Assembly (NCBI GenBank): GCA_944383885.1
Contig: CALWRF010000037.1
Location: forward strand, 1-54,351
Origin: an uncultured Clostridia bacterium
Lineage (GTDB): Bacteria; Bacillota; Clostridia; Lachnospirales; Anaerotignaceae
Length of the DNA stretch: 54,351 bases
Reading direction: 5' to 3'
How positions within the stretch are numbered: position 1 is the first letter of the stretch; every line of letters starts with the position of its first letter. Below, piece after piece: positions 41,557-50,220 of this stretch. The translations under genes and the position numbers were made by a program. Under the pieces are notes generated by a model, which saw nothing but the letters and a program-made list of their open reading frames with translations, was not told the DNA's origin and ran no database searches.

Positions 41557-42981
41557 TTAATCCTTTATCAAGTTCTTGCGTCTTCTTTCAAAATAGCTTT
41601 TTGTTTCTTTAACTATTACGCCGTTAAGGCAAAGCAGCGCCACAAGGTTAGGAAACGCCATAAGACCGTTAAATATGTCGGCTATTGTCCAAACAGCAGA
41701 AACTGTCATATATGGTCCTATAAATACGGCTATTATGTAGAGCCATCTGTAAATAAGCACAGCTTTCTGGTTGCCTTTTGTCATATATTCAAGGCATCTT
41801 TCGCTGTAATAGTCCCAGCCGAGAATAGTTGTAAAAGCAAAAAACACAAGGCAAACCATAAGCACAAAGCTTGCTATCTGCGGTGAAAGGAAAGGTATTC
41901 CCTGCTGGAAAGCCCTTGTTGTAACTTCAACGCCCTCAAGTCCTACATTCCATGAATCTGTAATTACTATTGAAAGACCTGTAAGGGTACATATAATTAT
42001 TGTATCAATAAAAGTACCTGTCATTGTTACAAGACCCTGCCTTGCAGGTTCTTTTGTCTGTGCTGCCGCAGCCGCTATAGGTGCGGAACCAAGTCCGGCT
42101 TCGTTAGAGAATATGCCTCTTGCTATACCTTTTTGCATAGCCACAATCATGCTTCCTACAACACCGCCTGTAACAGCCTGAGGATTAAAGGCGCCTTTTA
42201 CTATAGTAACAAAAGCTGAAGGAACGGCATTTAAATTGCATATAACAAGAGCACCGCAGAATACAATATATATAACCGCCATAAAAGGCACTATTACCTG
42301 TGATACGCTGGCAATTCTTTTAAGTCCGCCTAATATAACAAGCGCTGTGCACAGTGTGACAAGCACGCCTGTAATTACAACAAATACTGAATAATCATTG
42401 CCGAAAAGCGAAAAAGCTATGTGCGCGTTTTCCGGGTCAAAAAAGTTATTGACAGCTGATGATATACCGTTAATCTGTGTAAATGTTCCTATGCCGAAAA
42501 GACCTACGCAAAGACCAAAAAACGCAAATATCATAGCGAGCCATTTGAAGCCTTTGCCCATACCGTTTTCGATATAATAAAACGGTCCGCCAAGAACATG
42601 TCCGTCCTCACCTACAACTCTGTACTTAACAGCTAAAAGACCCTCGGCGTATTTAGTAGCCATGCCGAAAAAAGCAGCCATCCACATCCAGAAAAGGGCG
42701 CCCGGTCCGCCGGATACAATGGCTGTGGCAACACCTACAATATTACCTGTTCCTATTGTAGCTGAAAGCGCCGTACAAAGAGCGCCGAAACTTGTAACCT
42801 CGCCATGACCTTCTTCTTCGTTAAGGAACATGTATTTAAGGGCTAACGGCAGTTTAAATACCTGTAGCAGCCCCATTCTTGCCGTAAGGAATATGCCTGT
42901 TGCCAGTATAACAGCCATAAGCGGAACGCCCCATACAATGTCATCTACAGATACAAGAAAATTATTAATTTGCGTTAACAT
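41557..42981 (-). CDS. agcS: Alanine/glycine:cation symporter, AGCS family (474 aa)
   Basis: Membrane Na+:alanine (or glycine) symporter with about 11 helices. GALCTALSATIGTGNIVGVATA, GGPGALFWMWMAAFFGMATKY-type blocks (here GGPGALFWMWMAAFFGM) and SNEAGLGSAPIAAAAAQT are AGCS signatures. GGGGGA before ATG 42981. Its leader is a glycine riboswitch, so glycine is at least one transported or sensed substrate. It fits an organism that ferments alanine or glycine. Confidence 0.95.
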   Translation of the reverse strand: MLTQINNFLVSVDDIVWGVPLMAVILATGIFLTARMGLLQVFKLPLALKYMFLNEEEGHGEVTSFGALCTALSATIGTGNIVGVATAIVSGGPGALFWMWMAAFFGMATKYAEGLLAVKYRVVGEDGHVLGGPFYYIENGMGKGFKWLAMIFAFFGLCVGLFGIGTFTQINGISSAVNNFFDPENAHIAFSLFGNDYSVFVVITGVLVTLCTALVILGGLKRIASVSQVIVPFMAVIYIVFCGALVICNLNAVPSAFVTIVKGAFNPQAVTGGVVGSMIVAMQKGIARGIFSNEAGLGSAPIAAAAAQTKEPARQGLVTMTGTFIDTIIICTLTGLSIVITDSWNVGLEGVEVTTRAFQQGIPFLSPQIASFVLMVCLVFFAFTTILGWDYYSERCLEYMTKGNQKAVLIYRWLYIIAVFIGPYMTVSAVWTIADIFNGLMAFPNLVALLCLNGVIVKETKSYFERRRKNLIKD

Positions 42982-43035
42982 TCAATTTCCCCCTTAAAAA
43001 TAAATATTAATCCCCAAAAAAGTTTTTTGGAAATA

Positions 43036-43061
43036 TAAAAAAGCCGATGTACTGTCGGCTT
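43036..43061 (-). terminator. Riboswitch expression-platform terminator
   Basis: AGCCGA / TCGGCT stem with a 7-base loop, then TTTTTT on the minus strand. It lies between the glycine aptamer and agcS. Its 5' arm follows directly after the aptamer's 3' region, so folding of one may affect the other. Confidence 0.85.
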
Positions 43062-43166
43062 CCGGAGAAAGGCTAAGCTATATAGCTCTGTCCTTTTGCC
43101 TGAGAGATTGGCGGCTTAAACCGCTTTACACCTTCGGCGCTTGAGTAAACAAGACTCTCCAGAGTA
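43062..43166 (-). promoter_or_regulatory. Glycine riboswitch (single aptamer)
   Basis: On the minus strand: CTCTGGAGAG (from 43164), then GCGCCGAAGGTGTAAAGCGG, then CTCTCAGGCAAAAGGACAGAG read as the pair ATCTCTCAGGC / AAAAGGACAGAG (to 43086). This is the conserved core of the glycine aptamer. Only one aptamer is present; after it a short AGCTATATAGCT palindrome occupies the place of the ghost helix described for type-1 single glycine riboswitches. A terminator follows. It controls agcS, most likely turning it off (or on) with glycine; the direction needs testing. Confidence 0.93.
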
Positions 43167-43415
43167 TTTTTTTGCTGTGTTATAGCAATTACTTGTTCTA
43201 ATATAGCACAATTAGTCTTTGGTTACAACAAAGTATTATATTTTATACCATTTTTCGGCGGATTTACACAAAATATAATTGTTACAGCGCAATTTTTCAG
43301 ACACATGTCCATATTACAAATACACAAATTATATTGCTGTAATTTTTTTACATACAGATACATATTTTTTTGTTCAATTCTTATAAAACCAAAATTAAAT
43401 TGATTTTATAAACTC

Positions 43416-43538
43416 TTATATATTATCCATTTTACTTATAATATTTCTTTCAGCATTTATTTTTATATTTTCCAAGTCTTTGCCAAATGCTTGGCATACA
43501 GCCGGATTTTTATTTTTTATTTGTATTAATTTATTCAT
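43416..43538 (-). CDS. Possible 40-residue peptide
   Basis: ATG 43538 with GGAAGCG six to seven bases before it opens MNKLIQIKNKNPAVCQAFGK and runs to a TAA at 43416. The composition (Lys, Asn, Ile rich) is what random AT-rich sequence also gives. No family recognised. It could be a real small protein because of the ribosome site. Confidence 0.3.
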   Translation of the reverse strand: MNKLIQIKNKNPAVCQAFGKDLENIKINAERNIISKMDNI

Positions 43539-43651
43539 TTTGCGCTTCCGGCAATCCCCAATAATTAAAAACACTTTGTATTGCCGTATTATGTTATAAA
43601 TGGTTTCAATACCGCATTATTTATAAATAAATTAATATTCATGCGCAGAGA

Positions 43652-43678
43652 AAACCGGAGAATTTCTTCTCCGGCTTT
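43652..43678 (-). terminator. por operon terminator
   Basis: CCGGAGAA-GAAA-TTCTCCGG stem followed by TTTTCTCT on the minus strand, about 63 bases past the porB stop. Confidence 0.85.
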
Positions 43679-43740
43679 CTTGTGTGTGTGCATTTTATGG
43701 TTAATATTTTGGGGTATCTGGATTTATGTATGGGGTTTGA

Positions 43741-44670
43741 TTATTCCTCACAGAATTTAAGGAGCTGCTCCCATCTTTTGTCAACATCTTTCTGGATTTC
43801 TTCGATATAATGTTCATTTCCTTTTTTGAAAAGGTGTTTAAATCTTCCCTGACCTTTAAGGAAGTCCTCAATAGGAAGTTTATTTTTTGGTTTGTAGTTA
43901 AGTATCCATTTGCCGTCTATAACTTCAAACATTGGCCAGTAGCATGTTTCAACGCCTAACTTGCACATTTCCATAATGTTTTCTGTAGGGTATCTCCAGC
44001 CTCTTGGACAAGGAGCCATTATATTAAGATAAGCTGCGCCTTTTGTGTAAATAGCTGTTTCAGCTTTTCTGTGAAGGTCGCTGAAGTTGCCTATAAATGT
44101 TGTCTGGGCAACATAAGGTATATGGTGGCTTGCTATAATTTCCGCAAGGTCTTTCCTGTTTTGTGTTTTGCCTTCTGATACTTTGCCGGCAGGTGTTGTA
44201 GTTGTGTCGGCATACATTGGTGTAGCTGAAGAACGCTGTATACCTGTATTCATGTAAGCGCCGTTATCATAGCATACATAAACAAGGTCGTGGTTCCTTT
44301 CCATAGCGCCTGAAAGCGACTGGAAGCCTATATCGTATGTACCGCCGTCGCCGCCGAATGCTATAAACTTAAATGTATCGTCAATTTTGCCTTTTCTCTT
44401 CATTACATTATAAGCTGCCTCAACACCGCTTAATGTAGCTCCCGCATTTTCAAAAGCGTTATGTATGTAAGAATCTGCCCATGCTGTGTAAGGATACATA
44501 AATGTTGAAACCTCAAGACAGCCTGTAGCATTGGCTATAACAGCTTTATCTTCCGGTTTTAATGCTTTAAGCACGTTTCTAACAGCTATTGTGCCGCCGC
44601 AGCCGGCGCACATTCTATGGCCGCCTGTAAGTCTTTCAGGCCTGCTCATTATTTCTTTAAAGTTTGCCAA
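43741..44670 (-). CDS. porB: Pyruvate:ferredoxin oxidoreductase, beta subunit (309 aa)
   Basis: Thiamin-diphosphate-binding subunit of the four-subunit 2-oxoacid:ferredoxin oxidoreductase. Fe-S cysteines in HRMCAGCGGTIAV and ANATGCLEV, TPP motif FGGDGGTYDIGFQ with the distal Asn, and YVCYDNGAYMNTGIQRS are present. A further Cys in APCPRGWRYP completes the proximal cluster. It oxidises pyruvate to acetyl-CoA with reduced ferredoxin. The length and motif set match pyruvate-specific enzymes of Thermotoga and archaea. It is the last gene of porCDAB, starting 14 bases after porA ends. Confidence 0.92.
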   Translation of the reverse strand: MANFKEIMSRPERLTGGHRMCAGCGGTIAVRNVLKALKPEDKAVIANATGCLEVSTFMYPYTAWADSYIHNAFENAGATLSGVEAAYNVMKRKGKIDDTFKFIAFGGDGGTYDIGFQSLSGAMERNHDLVYVCYDNGAYMNTGIQRSSATPMYADTTTTPAGKVSEGKTQNRKDLAEIIASHHIPYVAQTTFIGNFSDLHRKAETAIYTKGAAYLNIMAPCPRGWRYPTENIMEMCKLGVETCYWPMFEVIDGKWILNYKPKNKLPIEDFLKGQGRFKHLFKKGNEHYIEEIQKDVDKRWEQLLKFCEE

Positions 44671-44684
44671 TTCAAACGCCTCCC

Positions 44685-45866
44685 TTAGTCTCTAAGTGAT
44701 AAGTAACGGTATGTTTCGCCAACATTGCCTGTAGCAAGTATGTCGAATAAAGCGTTATATACTTCTTCAATATTTTCTACCCTGACATCTCTGCCGCCTA
44801 TGCCGTAGATGTAGTCTACAACTTTGGCTGTTGAGCCTGCTGTATAAAGAGCGCTCTTTACTTCAGCGCCAAGAGGACCGCCCTGTGATGAGAAGCCTTC
44901 ACATCTGTCCATAACAGCAAGGACTTTAACATTTTTAAGGGCTTCAGCTATTTCTTCAGCCGGGAATGGTCTGAATACTCTTATTTTAAGAAGACCGACT
45001 TTCTTTCCTTCAGCTCTGAGCTTGTCTACAGCGTCTTTGGCTGTTCCGGCTGCGGAGTTTATTATAACAATGGCGCACTCAGCGTCGTCAAGTTTATATG
45101 TTTCAAAAAGACCGTATTTTCTGCCTGAAATTTTCTCAAATTCAGCCGCTACATCAAGTATAACCTGCTTAGCGTTCTGCATAGCAGTAGCCTGCTGTTT
45201 TTTGTGCTCCATATAGTAAGCAGGAATATCGTAAGGACCTACAGCCATTGAATGGTCAGGATTAAGAAGGTATTCCTGCGGATTGTATTCACCAACAAAG
45301 TCTTTAACTTCTTTGTCCTCAAGAAGGCTGATGTTTTCAACAGCGTGGCTTGTGATAAAGCCGTCCTGGCAAATCATAATAGGAAGTCTGACATCTTTAT
45401 GCTCAGCAATTCTGTAAGCCTGAACAAAGTTGTCATAAGCTTCCTGATTGTTTTCTGAATAAATCTGTATCCAGCCTGAATCCCTTGCGCCCATAGAATC
45501 CGAATGATCGCAGTTGATGTTAATAGGACCTGAAAGCGCTCTGTTAACACAGGCAAGGGCAATAGGAAGCCTGCATGAAGCGGCTATGTAAAGTTCTTCC
45601 CACATAAGAGCAAGACCGCATGAAGATGTAGCCGTAAGAGTTCTCGCTCCGGCAGCCTCGCTGCCGACGCACGCGCTCATTGCCGAGTGTTCGCTCTCTA
45701 CAGGCACGAATTCTGTGTCAACCTGACCGTTAGCAACAAATGTTGAAAAGTACTGTGGAATTTCTGTTGAAGGAGTAATAGGGAAAGCAGCCATAACATC
45801 AGGATTAATCTGGCGCATCGCTATTGCCACTGCCTCATTACCGGATAATCTTTCTCTTATAGCCAT
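44685..45866 (-). CDS. porA: Pyruvate:ferredoxin oxidoreductase, alpha subunit (393 aa)
   Basis: Alpha subunit with the transketolase-like pyrimidine domain: SGNEAVAIAMRQINPDVMAAFPITPSTEIPQ (key blocks GNEAVA and AAFPITPSTE), VESEHSAMSACVGSEAAGAR, TSSCGLALMWEELY. The C-terminal domain has the CoA-binding-like LLKIRVFRPFPAEEI and MDRCEGFSSQGGPLGAEV. TAAATG junction with porD places its ribosome site inside porD, so translation is coupled. Confidence 0.93.
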   Translation of the reverse strand: MAIRERLSGNEAVAIAMRQINPDVMAAFPITPSTEIPQYFSTFVANGQVDTEFVPVESEHSAMSACVGSEAAGARTLTATSSCGLALMWEELYIAASCRLPIALACVNRALSGPININCDHSDSMGARDSGWIQIYSENNQEAYDNFVQAYRIAEHKDVRLPIMICQDGFITSHAVENISLLEDKEVKDFVGEYNPQEYLLNPDHSMAVGPYDIPAYYMEHKKQQATAMQNAKQVILDVAAEFEKISGRKYGLFETYKLDDAECAIVIINSAAGTAKDAVDKLRAEGKKVGLLKIRVFRPFPAEEIAEALKNVKVLAVMDRCEGFSSQGGPLGAEVKSALYTAGSTAKVVDYIYGIGGRDVRVENIEEVYNALFDILATGNVGETYRYLSLRD

Positions 45867-46169
45867 TTATTTTTCCTCCTTTTTCATTATAATAGCACCG
45901 AAAGGACATACTTTGGCGCATATACCGCAGCCCTTGCAGTGGTCGAAATCAAAATCAGCTCTTTTGCCGTCTTTAACAGGGATAGCCGAATCAGGACAAA
46001 CAGGCGTGCAAAGAAGGCACTGTTTGCATTTATCAACTATGTATTCAGGTATGCTTACTCTCCAGTCTCCTGTTCTGAAACCAGCAGCTGTGCCGCCTTC
46101 GTAAACTTCTCCGCCAGGAGTTATATCTTTCCATTTTATATTCTCATTTATAAAATCTACTGATGACAT
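45867..46169 (-). CDS. porD: Pyruvate:ferredoxin oxidoreductase, delta (ferredoxin) subunit (100 aa)
   Basis: Two-cluster ferredoxin subunit with motifs CKQCLLCTPVCPDSAI and CKGCGICAKVCPFGAI, each C-X2-C-X2-C-X3-C-P, that passes electrons to soluble ferredoxin. N-terminal 45 residues (EVYEGGTAAGFRTGDWR) are typical of PorD. It abuts porA and overlaps porC by one base. Confidence 0.95.
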   Translation of the reverse strand: MSSVDFINENIKWKDITPGGEVYEGGTAAGFRTGDWRVSIPEYIVDKCKQCLLCTPVCPDSAIPVKDGKRADFDFDHCKGCGICAKVCPFGAIIMKKEEK

Positions 46170-46741
46170 TATTTTACCTCCTGTAATGACATTCTAAGGG
46201 CCTGCATGTTGCCCTCGATAACCTCCGGTTTGGAAGCAAATTTATGCTTGTATGAGCCTTCCATTTCTTTAAGGAATGACTCGTCGTCCATTATGCCTGT
46301 AACTTTAACTATAGCTGCAAGCATAGGTGAGTTAGGGAAATATTTTCCAAGTGCCGCTACAGAAATTTTTCTTGCGTCTATTGTATAAACCCTGCCCTCG
46401 TATCCTTTAAGGAGAGGTCTTATTTCATCAGGTGTTTTTGCTGAATTAACAACAATGGCGCCTTCTTTCCTTAAACCGTTTGTTACATCAACGCACTCAA
46501 GAAGCGTTTCGTCTACAACTACAACATATTCCGGGTCGTAAATGTTTGAATGAACTCTTATAGGCTCATCACTTATTCTGTTGTAAGCAGTAATAGGCGC
46601 GCCCATTCTTTCCGGACCATACTCCGGAAATCCCTGAACATATTTACCAGTGTTAAACGCCACATCAGCAAGAAGAAGAGACGCTGTTTTAGCACCCTGA
46701 CCGCCGCGGCCGTGCCATCTTATTTCCAATACATTTGACAA
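46169..46741 (-). CDS. porC: Pyruvate:ferredoxin oxidoreductase, gamma subunit (190 aa)
   Basis: Gamma subunit: EIRWHGRGGQGAKTASLLLA at the start and FPEYGPERMGAPITAYNRIS are the family marks. It begins with TTG 46741, nine bases after AAGGAGG. First gene of porCDAB, about 50 bases downstream of the sigma-54 promoter. Confidence 0.94.
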   Translation of the reverse strand: MSNVLEIRWHGRGGQGAKTASLLLADVAFNTGKYVQGFPEYGPERMGAPITAYNRISDEPIRVHSNIYDPEYVVVVDETLLECVDVTNGLRKEGAIVVNSAKTPDEIRPLLKGYEGRVYTIDARKISVAALGKYFPNSPMLAAIVKVTGIMDDESFLKEMEGSYKHKFASKPEVIEGNMQALRMSLQEVK

Positions 46742-47293
46742 GATAAACTACCTCCTTGTATTTTTTTAATTTATACCTGTAGATATAAACAGCAAATACC
46801 GTGCCAAAAATTGAGCCGTTTTTCAAAATTTTATTTTTTTTATTGAATAATCTGTTAAGAGGCTTAATTTTTAAAATAAAGCACAGCCTGCCAAAAGCTT
46901 TTTTATATAAACGGAAACATTATTAAAATAAATATTTTTCTACTTAAAGATACAAAGCGGCATTGGCTTTTTTCTATAAAAATATGGATTTTAAAGGCTT
47001 TTAGCCCATTAAGCTTATGATTTATACTTCCGTATGTTTGTCAAAAACTTAAATAAAATAAAACTTTTACAAAAGGGTATTAACTTTTTTGGAACCATTA
47101 AAACTTTTGATTTCAATTTTTAAAATACTGAAAGTTATCAGGTCTTTAAAATATCAATAATTTTTTAATACTGCCGCAAATACAAAAACACACATATTTT
47201 TTATATATTCAATTTATTTTTGTTGTAATTTATGTTATTATTGTTATAAAATTTGTTGTAATTGTTATACTGTAACAAACCGGAGGCAGCATT
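46742..47293. promoter_or_regulatory. Divergent control region between porC and the sigma-54 activator
   Basis: About 550 bases. It holds the sigma-54 promoter of porCDAB (46790-46807). On the activator side are two TTGTTGTAATT direct repeats (47220-47230 and 47253-47263, 33 bases apart, three helical turns) and the inverted repeat TTGTTA-TACTG-TAACAA (47262-47278) directly before the ribosome site. The stretch between is AT-rich and long enough for DNA looping by an enhancer-bound activator. Confidence 0.6.
46790..46807 (-). promoter_or_regulatory. Sigma-54 promoter of porCDAB
   Basis: On the minus strand TTGGCACGGTATTTGCTG: -24 GG and -12 GC are separated by exactly 10 bases, and TTGGCAC plus TTGC match the RpoN consensus (TGGCAC-N5-TTGC). 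The nearest gene downstream is porC (start 46741). A sigma-54 activator gene lies divergently across the same region. Confidence 0.9.
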
Positions 47294-48721
47294 ATGGACG
47301 ATGTTTTAAAACTGCTGGACAGTACTGAAATTTATAAAATTATACTTGACCATGCCGATGAAGGCGTAAATGTTGTTGATAAAACAGGCATGCTTATATT
47401 TGTAAACAAGGTATCGGCTGAATACTGCAACTCAAAACCTTCGGAGATGATAGGCAGACAGATAGAGGACTTCTACCCAAACGCTATGCTCTTAAATGTA
47501 ATACGCACTAAAAAAGCCGTTTTAGGAGAAAAAATACACTTTGTAGGCAAAAAAAAGTACGTCTGTTCAAGTTTCCCCATTGAACTGAAAGGCAAATTTG
47601 TAGGCGCTTACTCGGTTTTCCGTGACGTTCAGGAAATAGAAGACTTAAACCGCCGTGTGCGCTACCTTGAAATGCAGGTATCCCTTACAAAGCCGGAAGA
47701 TGACATGGCTGCTGTTGTAAATTACGGCGGAACCCTTAACGAGGTATTTAACAGGGCAAAAAGAGCCGTTGGCAGCATAGGCGGACCAAGGCACTCCATT
47801 ATAACCGGCGAAAGCGGAACAGGCAAAACGATGCTTGCAAACCTAATGTATAACTACGCAAAAAAAATAGGCGTAATAGGTCAGAACGCGCCTTTTATAG
47901 AAATTAACTGCGCCCAGTTTACTAATCCGGATATAGCTGCTATGGAAATATTCGGCAGCGAGGAAGGCGCATATACCGGCTCAAAGAAAAAGCCGGGGCT
48001 TTTTGAGCAGGCACACGGCGGAATACTCTTTCTTGATGAAGCCCATACACTTGAAAACTATCAAAATCTGCTTTTAAAAGCCATTGAAAGCGGCAAAATA
48101 CGGCGTATAGGCGGCAGCAAGGATATTAAAATAAATGTAATTATAATAGCGGCGTCAACAAGGGATTTAAAAGACGTGCTCCTTCCAGAGCTGTACCAAA
48201 GGCTCGCCCAGTATGAAATGTACCTTCCCTCACTGCGTGAAAGAAGCCTTGAAGAAAAGGAACAGCTTTTTAACCACTTTGTCAAAAAATACGAGCAGGC
48301 GGTTAAAGAGGCGCATAACATTAATTATCATGTTAAATTTACTCCAAAGGCAAAGGAAATGCTTTTAAAGGCGGTTTATCCGCGTAATGTACGCCAGTTC
48401 AGGGACGTTATAAACTACAGCATAGATTCGTCTTCGCCTCTTCTTGAGGATATAGCCGGGCAAAACGACATTGTAAATACAGTTACCGAAAAAGATATTC
48501 CTTTTGATATTGCAGAAATTGAAGTGCCTAAAAACGAAAGCCATGCGCCGGATACAGAAATTAAAGAAGAAAAAATAACACCTGAAGTTGAAAAATTAAT
48601 AAACAAAATGCTTAAAGAAGGCAAAGGACCAAGAAAGATTTCAAATGTGCTTAAAGCCATGGGCTACCCTATAGAATACTACAAAGTAGCTTATTTTATT
48701 AAAAAATCAAGCCAAAAATAA
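47294..48721 (+). CDS. PAS-AAA+ sigma-54-dependent activator (475 aa)
   Basis: Enhancer-binding transcription activator. A PAS domain (residues 8-115, FVNKVSAEYCN, GKFVGAYSVFRDV) is followed by the sigma-54 AAA+ domain: Walker A GESGTGKT (172-179), GSEEGAYTGS (GAYTGS at 225-230, where the consensus is GAFTGA), and Walker B GGILFLDEAH. The arginine finger region is ELYQRLAQYEMYLPSLRER. The C-terminus (about 425-475) is a small helical domain, not an obvious Fis-type HTH (EVEKLINKMLKEGKGPRKIS). PAS-AAA+ activators such as PrdR control amino-acid fermentation in Clostridia. Its neighbour porCDAB has a sigma-54 promoter, so it probably controls that operon. Confidence 0.88.
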   Translation: MDDVLKLLDSTEIYKIILDHADEGVNVVDKTGMLIFVNKVSAEYCNSKPSEMIGRQIEDFYPNAMLLNVIRTKKAVLGEKIHFVGKKKYVCSSFPIELKGKFVGAYSVFRDVQEIEDLNRRVRYLEMQVSLTKPEDDMAAVVNYGGTLNEVFNRAKRAVGSIGGPRHSIITGESGTGKTMLANLMYNYAKKIGVIGQNAPFIEINCAQFTNPDIAAMEIFGSEEGAYTGSKKKPGLFEQAHGGILFLDEAHTLENYQNLLLKAIESGKIRRIGGSKDIKINVIIIAASTRDLKDVLLPELYQRLAQYEMYLPSLRERSLEEKEQLFNHFVKKYEQAVKEAHNINYHVKFTPKAKEMLLKAVYPRNVRQFRDVINYSIDSSSPLLEDIAGQNDIVNTVTEKDIPFDIAEIEVPKNESHAPDTEIKEEKITPEVEKLINKMLKEGKGPRKISNVLKAMGYPIEYYKVAYFIKKSSQK

Positions 48722-48808
48722 CTTTGTTGTTGTTATTTAAAATATATAGTACAATACATATTGTCCAGTTTTAAAGTTGTTTTTTTACAGGAAGGATTGT
48801 TTATTAAT

Positions 48809-49681
48809 ATGTGGATTGCAGATAAATGGAATGATTATGAAGTTTTGGACTGCTCAGAAGGCGAAAAGCTTGAGCGCTGGGGCAGATATACACTTGTGCG
48901 CCCAGACCCGCAGGTTATATGGAGCACAAAAAAATCATCTCAATGGAAAAAAATAAACGGTCATTACCACCGCTCAAGCAGGGGCGGCGGAGACTGGGAG
49001 TTTTTTAACCTGCCTGAACAGTGGGTCATAGATTATAAAAGCCTTGACATTACATTTAACTTAAAACCATTTAAGTTTAAGCACACTGGTGTTTTTCCAG
49101 AACAGGCTGTCAACTGGGAATGGTTCAGCCAAAAAATAAAAGATGCAAAAGCAAACGGCAGAGAAATTAAAGTATTAAATCTTTTTGCCTATACCGGCGG
49201 AGCAACCCTTGCAGCTGCAAAAGCAGGCGCTAAAGTTACCCATGTAGACGCCTCAAAGGGCATGGTAAACTGGGCTAAAGAAAACGCAAAATCTTCAGGA
49301 CTTGAAAATGCGCCTATCCGCTGGATAATAGACGACTGTGTTAAGTTTGTAGAGCGCGAAATACGGCGTGAGAATTTTTATGACGCCGTAATAATGGATC
49401 CGCCAAGCTACGGCAGAGGACCAAAAGGCGAGATTTGGAAAATTGAGGACGCGGTTTATCCGCTAATAGAGCTTTGCTCCAATGTACTTACAAAAGACCC
49501 TCTGTTCTTCCTTATAAGCTCATACACTACAGGTCTTCAGCCGGCGGTGCTGACTTATATGCTCAGCACTGTAATTAAACATAAATTCGGAGGAAAAGCT
49601 TTTGCGGAGGAAATAGGGCTGCCTGTAAAAAGCACTGGTCTTGTACTGCCTTGCGGCGCTTCCGGCAGGTGGGAGAAATAA
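48809..49681 (+). CDS. Class I SAM-dependent methyltransferase, RlmI/RlmK-like (290 aa)
   Basis: RNA methyltransferase-like protein. The Rossmann motif I VLNLFAYTGGATLAAAKAG (F.YTGG) and motif IV MDPPSYGRG are typical of RlmI/RlmL-type rRNA cytosine/guanine methyltransferases. An N-terminal region of about 90 residues replaces the usual PUA domain. Start ATG 48809 is chosen as the beginning of conserved sequence; AGGAAGG lies 13 bases before it, unusually far. Specific RNA target not readable. Confidence 0.85.
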   Translation: MWIADKWNDYEVLDCSEGEKLERWGRYTLVRPDPQVIWSTKKSSQWKKINGHYHRSSRGGGDWEFFNLPEQWVIDYKSLDITFNLKPFKFKHTGVFPEQAVNWEWFSQKIKDAKANGREIKVLNLFAYTGGATLAAAKAGAKVTHVDASKGMVNWAKENAKSSGLENAPIRWIIDDCVKFVEREIRRENFYDAVIMDPPSYGRGPKGEIWKIEDAVYPLIELCSNVLTKDPLFFLISSYTTGLQPAVLTYMLSTVIKHKFGGKAFAEEIGLPVKSTGLVLPCGASGRWEK

Positions 49682-49691
49682 TATAAAAAAT

Positions 49692-49733
49692 AAAACAGCA
49701 ATGCCGCATTAAAAATATGCATTGCTGTTTTTT
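49692..49733. terminator. Bidirectional terminator
   Basis: AAAACAGCAATGC / GCATTGCTGTTTT perfect 13-base stem, with T-runs on both sides, between convergent genes. Confidence 0.9.
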
Positions 49734-49745
49734 ATATAAATAAAT

Positions 49746-50123
49746 TTATCCGTTATAGTCGCACTTTTGGCATCTTGTTAATGCGCTTTCGTCTATATGT
49801 TTATAAAAAAAGCCTGACCATTTACATATACTGTATAAAATAGGCACTATTGACCTGCCTTTTTCTGTAAGTGAGTACTCAACCCTCGGCGGAATTTCAT
49901 CGTACGATTTTCTGCATACAATATCATCGGCAATCAGCTGTTTTAAAGTGGAAGCCAAAACGGCGTCTGTTATATTATACAATTCTTTGCGTATCTGGCT
50001 GTAGCGCAATGTTTTCATAGCTGCCAAAACACAAATAATTCTGGGTTTCCATTTGCCGCCGAATATTTCAAGACCGTACTCCAAAGGGCAGCGAATATCC
50101 TCTTTTAATTTTTTCTGATACAT
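49746..50123 (-). CDS. HxlR-family transcription regulator (125 aa)
   Basis: Winged-helix HxlR/MarR-like regulator: RCPLEYGLEIFGGKWKPRII with the conserved Cys, LRYSQIRKELYNITDAVLAS, and the wing PPRVEYSLTEKGRS. HxlR members respond to oxidants or aldehydes, or other electrophiles, often through the N-terminal Cys. C-terminal CQKC pair is an extra. The gene lies 97 bases after the PNPOx-like gene in the same direction. Confidence 0.92.
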   Translation of the reverse strand: MYQKKLKEDIRCPLEYGLEIFGGKWKPRIICVLAAMKTLRYSQIRKELYNITDAVLASTLKQLIADDIVCRKSYDEIPPRVEYSLTEKGRSIVPILYSICKWSGFFYKHIDESALTRCQKCDYNG

Positions 50124-50220
50124 AAACCAAAGCTCCTTTCACTGCCAATTATACAATATATCCCCCTTTAAAACAAAAGTTAAATTTAAAAACGCCGCAG
50201 TGCTTTTATTTATTTCTGCA

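Larger units (their letters stand above)
43167..43740. other. Intergenic region between riboswitch and por operon
   Basis: AT-rich, about 570 bases. It contains the promoter side of the agcS leader, one possible 40-codon minus-strand frame (see 43416-43538) and the por terminator. Nothing else is recognised. Confidence 0.5.

Noticed and set aside
48761..48808. N-terminal extension of the methyltransferase
   Set aside because: Contains the ribosome site AGGAAGG within the reading frame and shows no family similarity.
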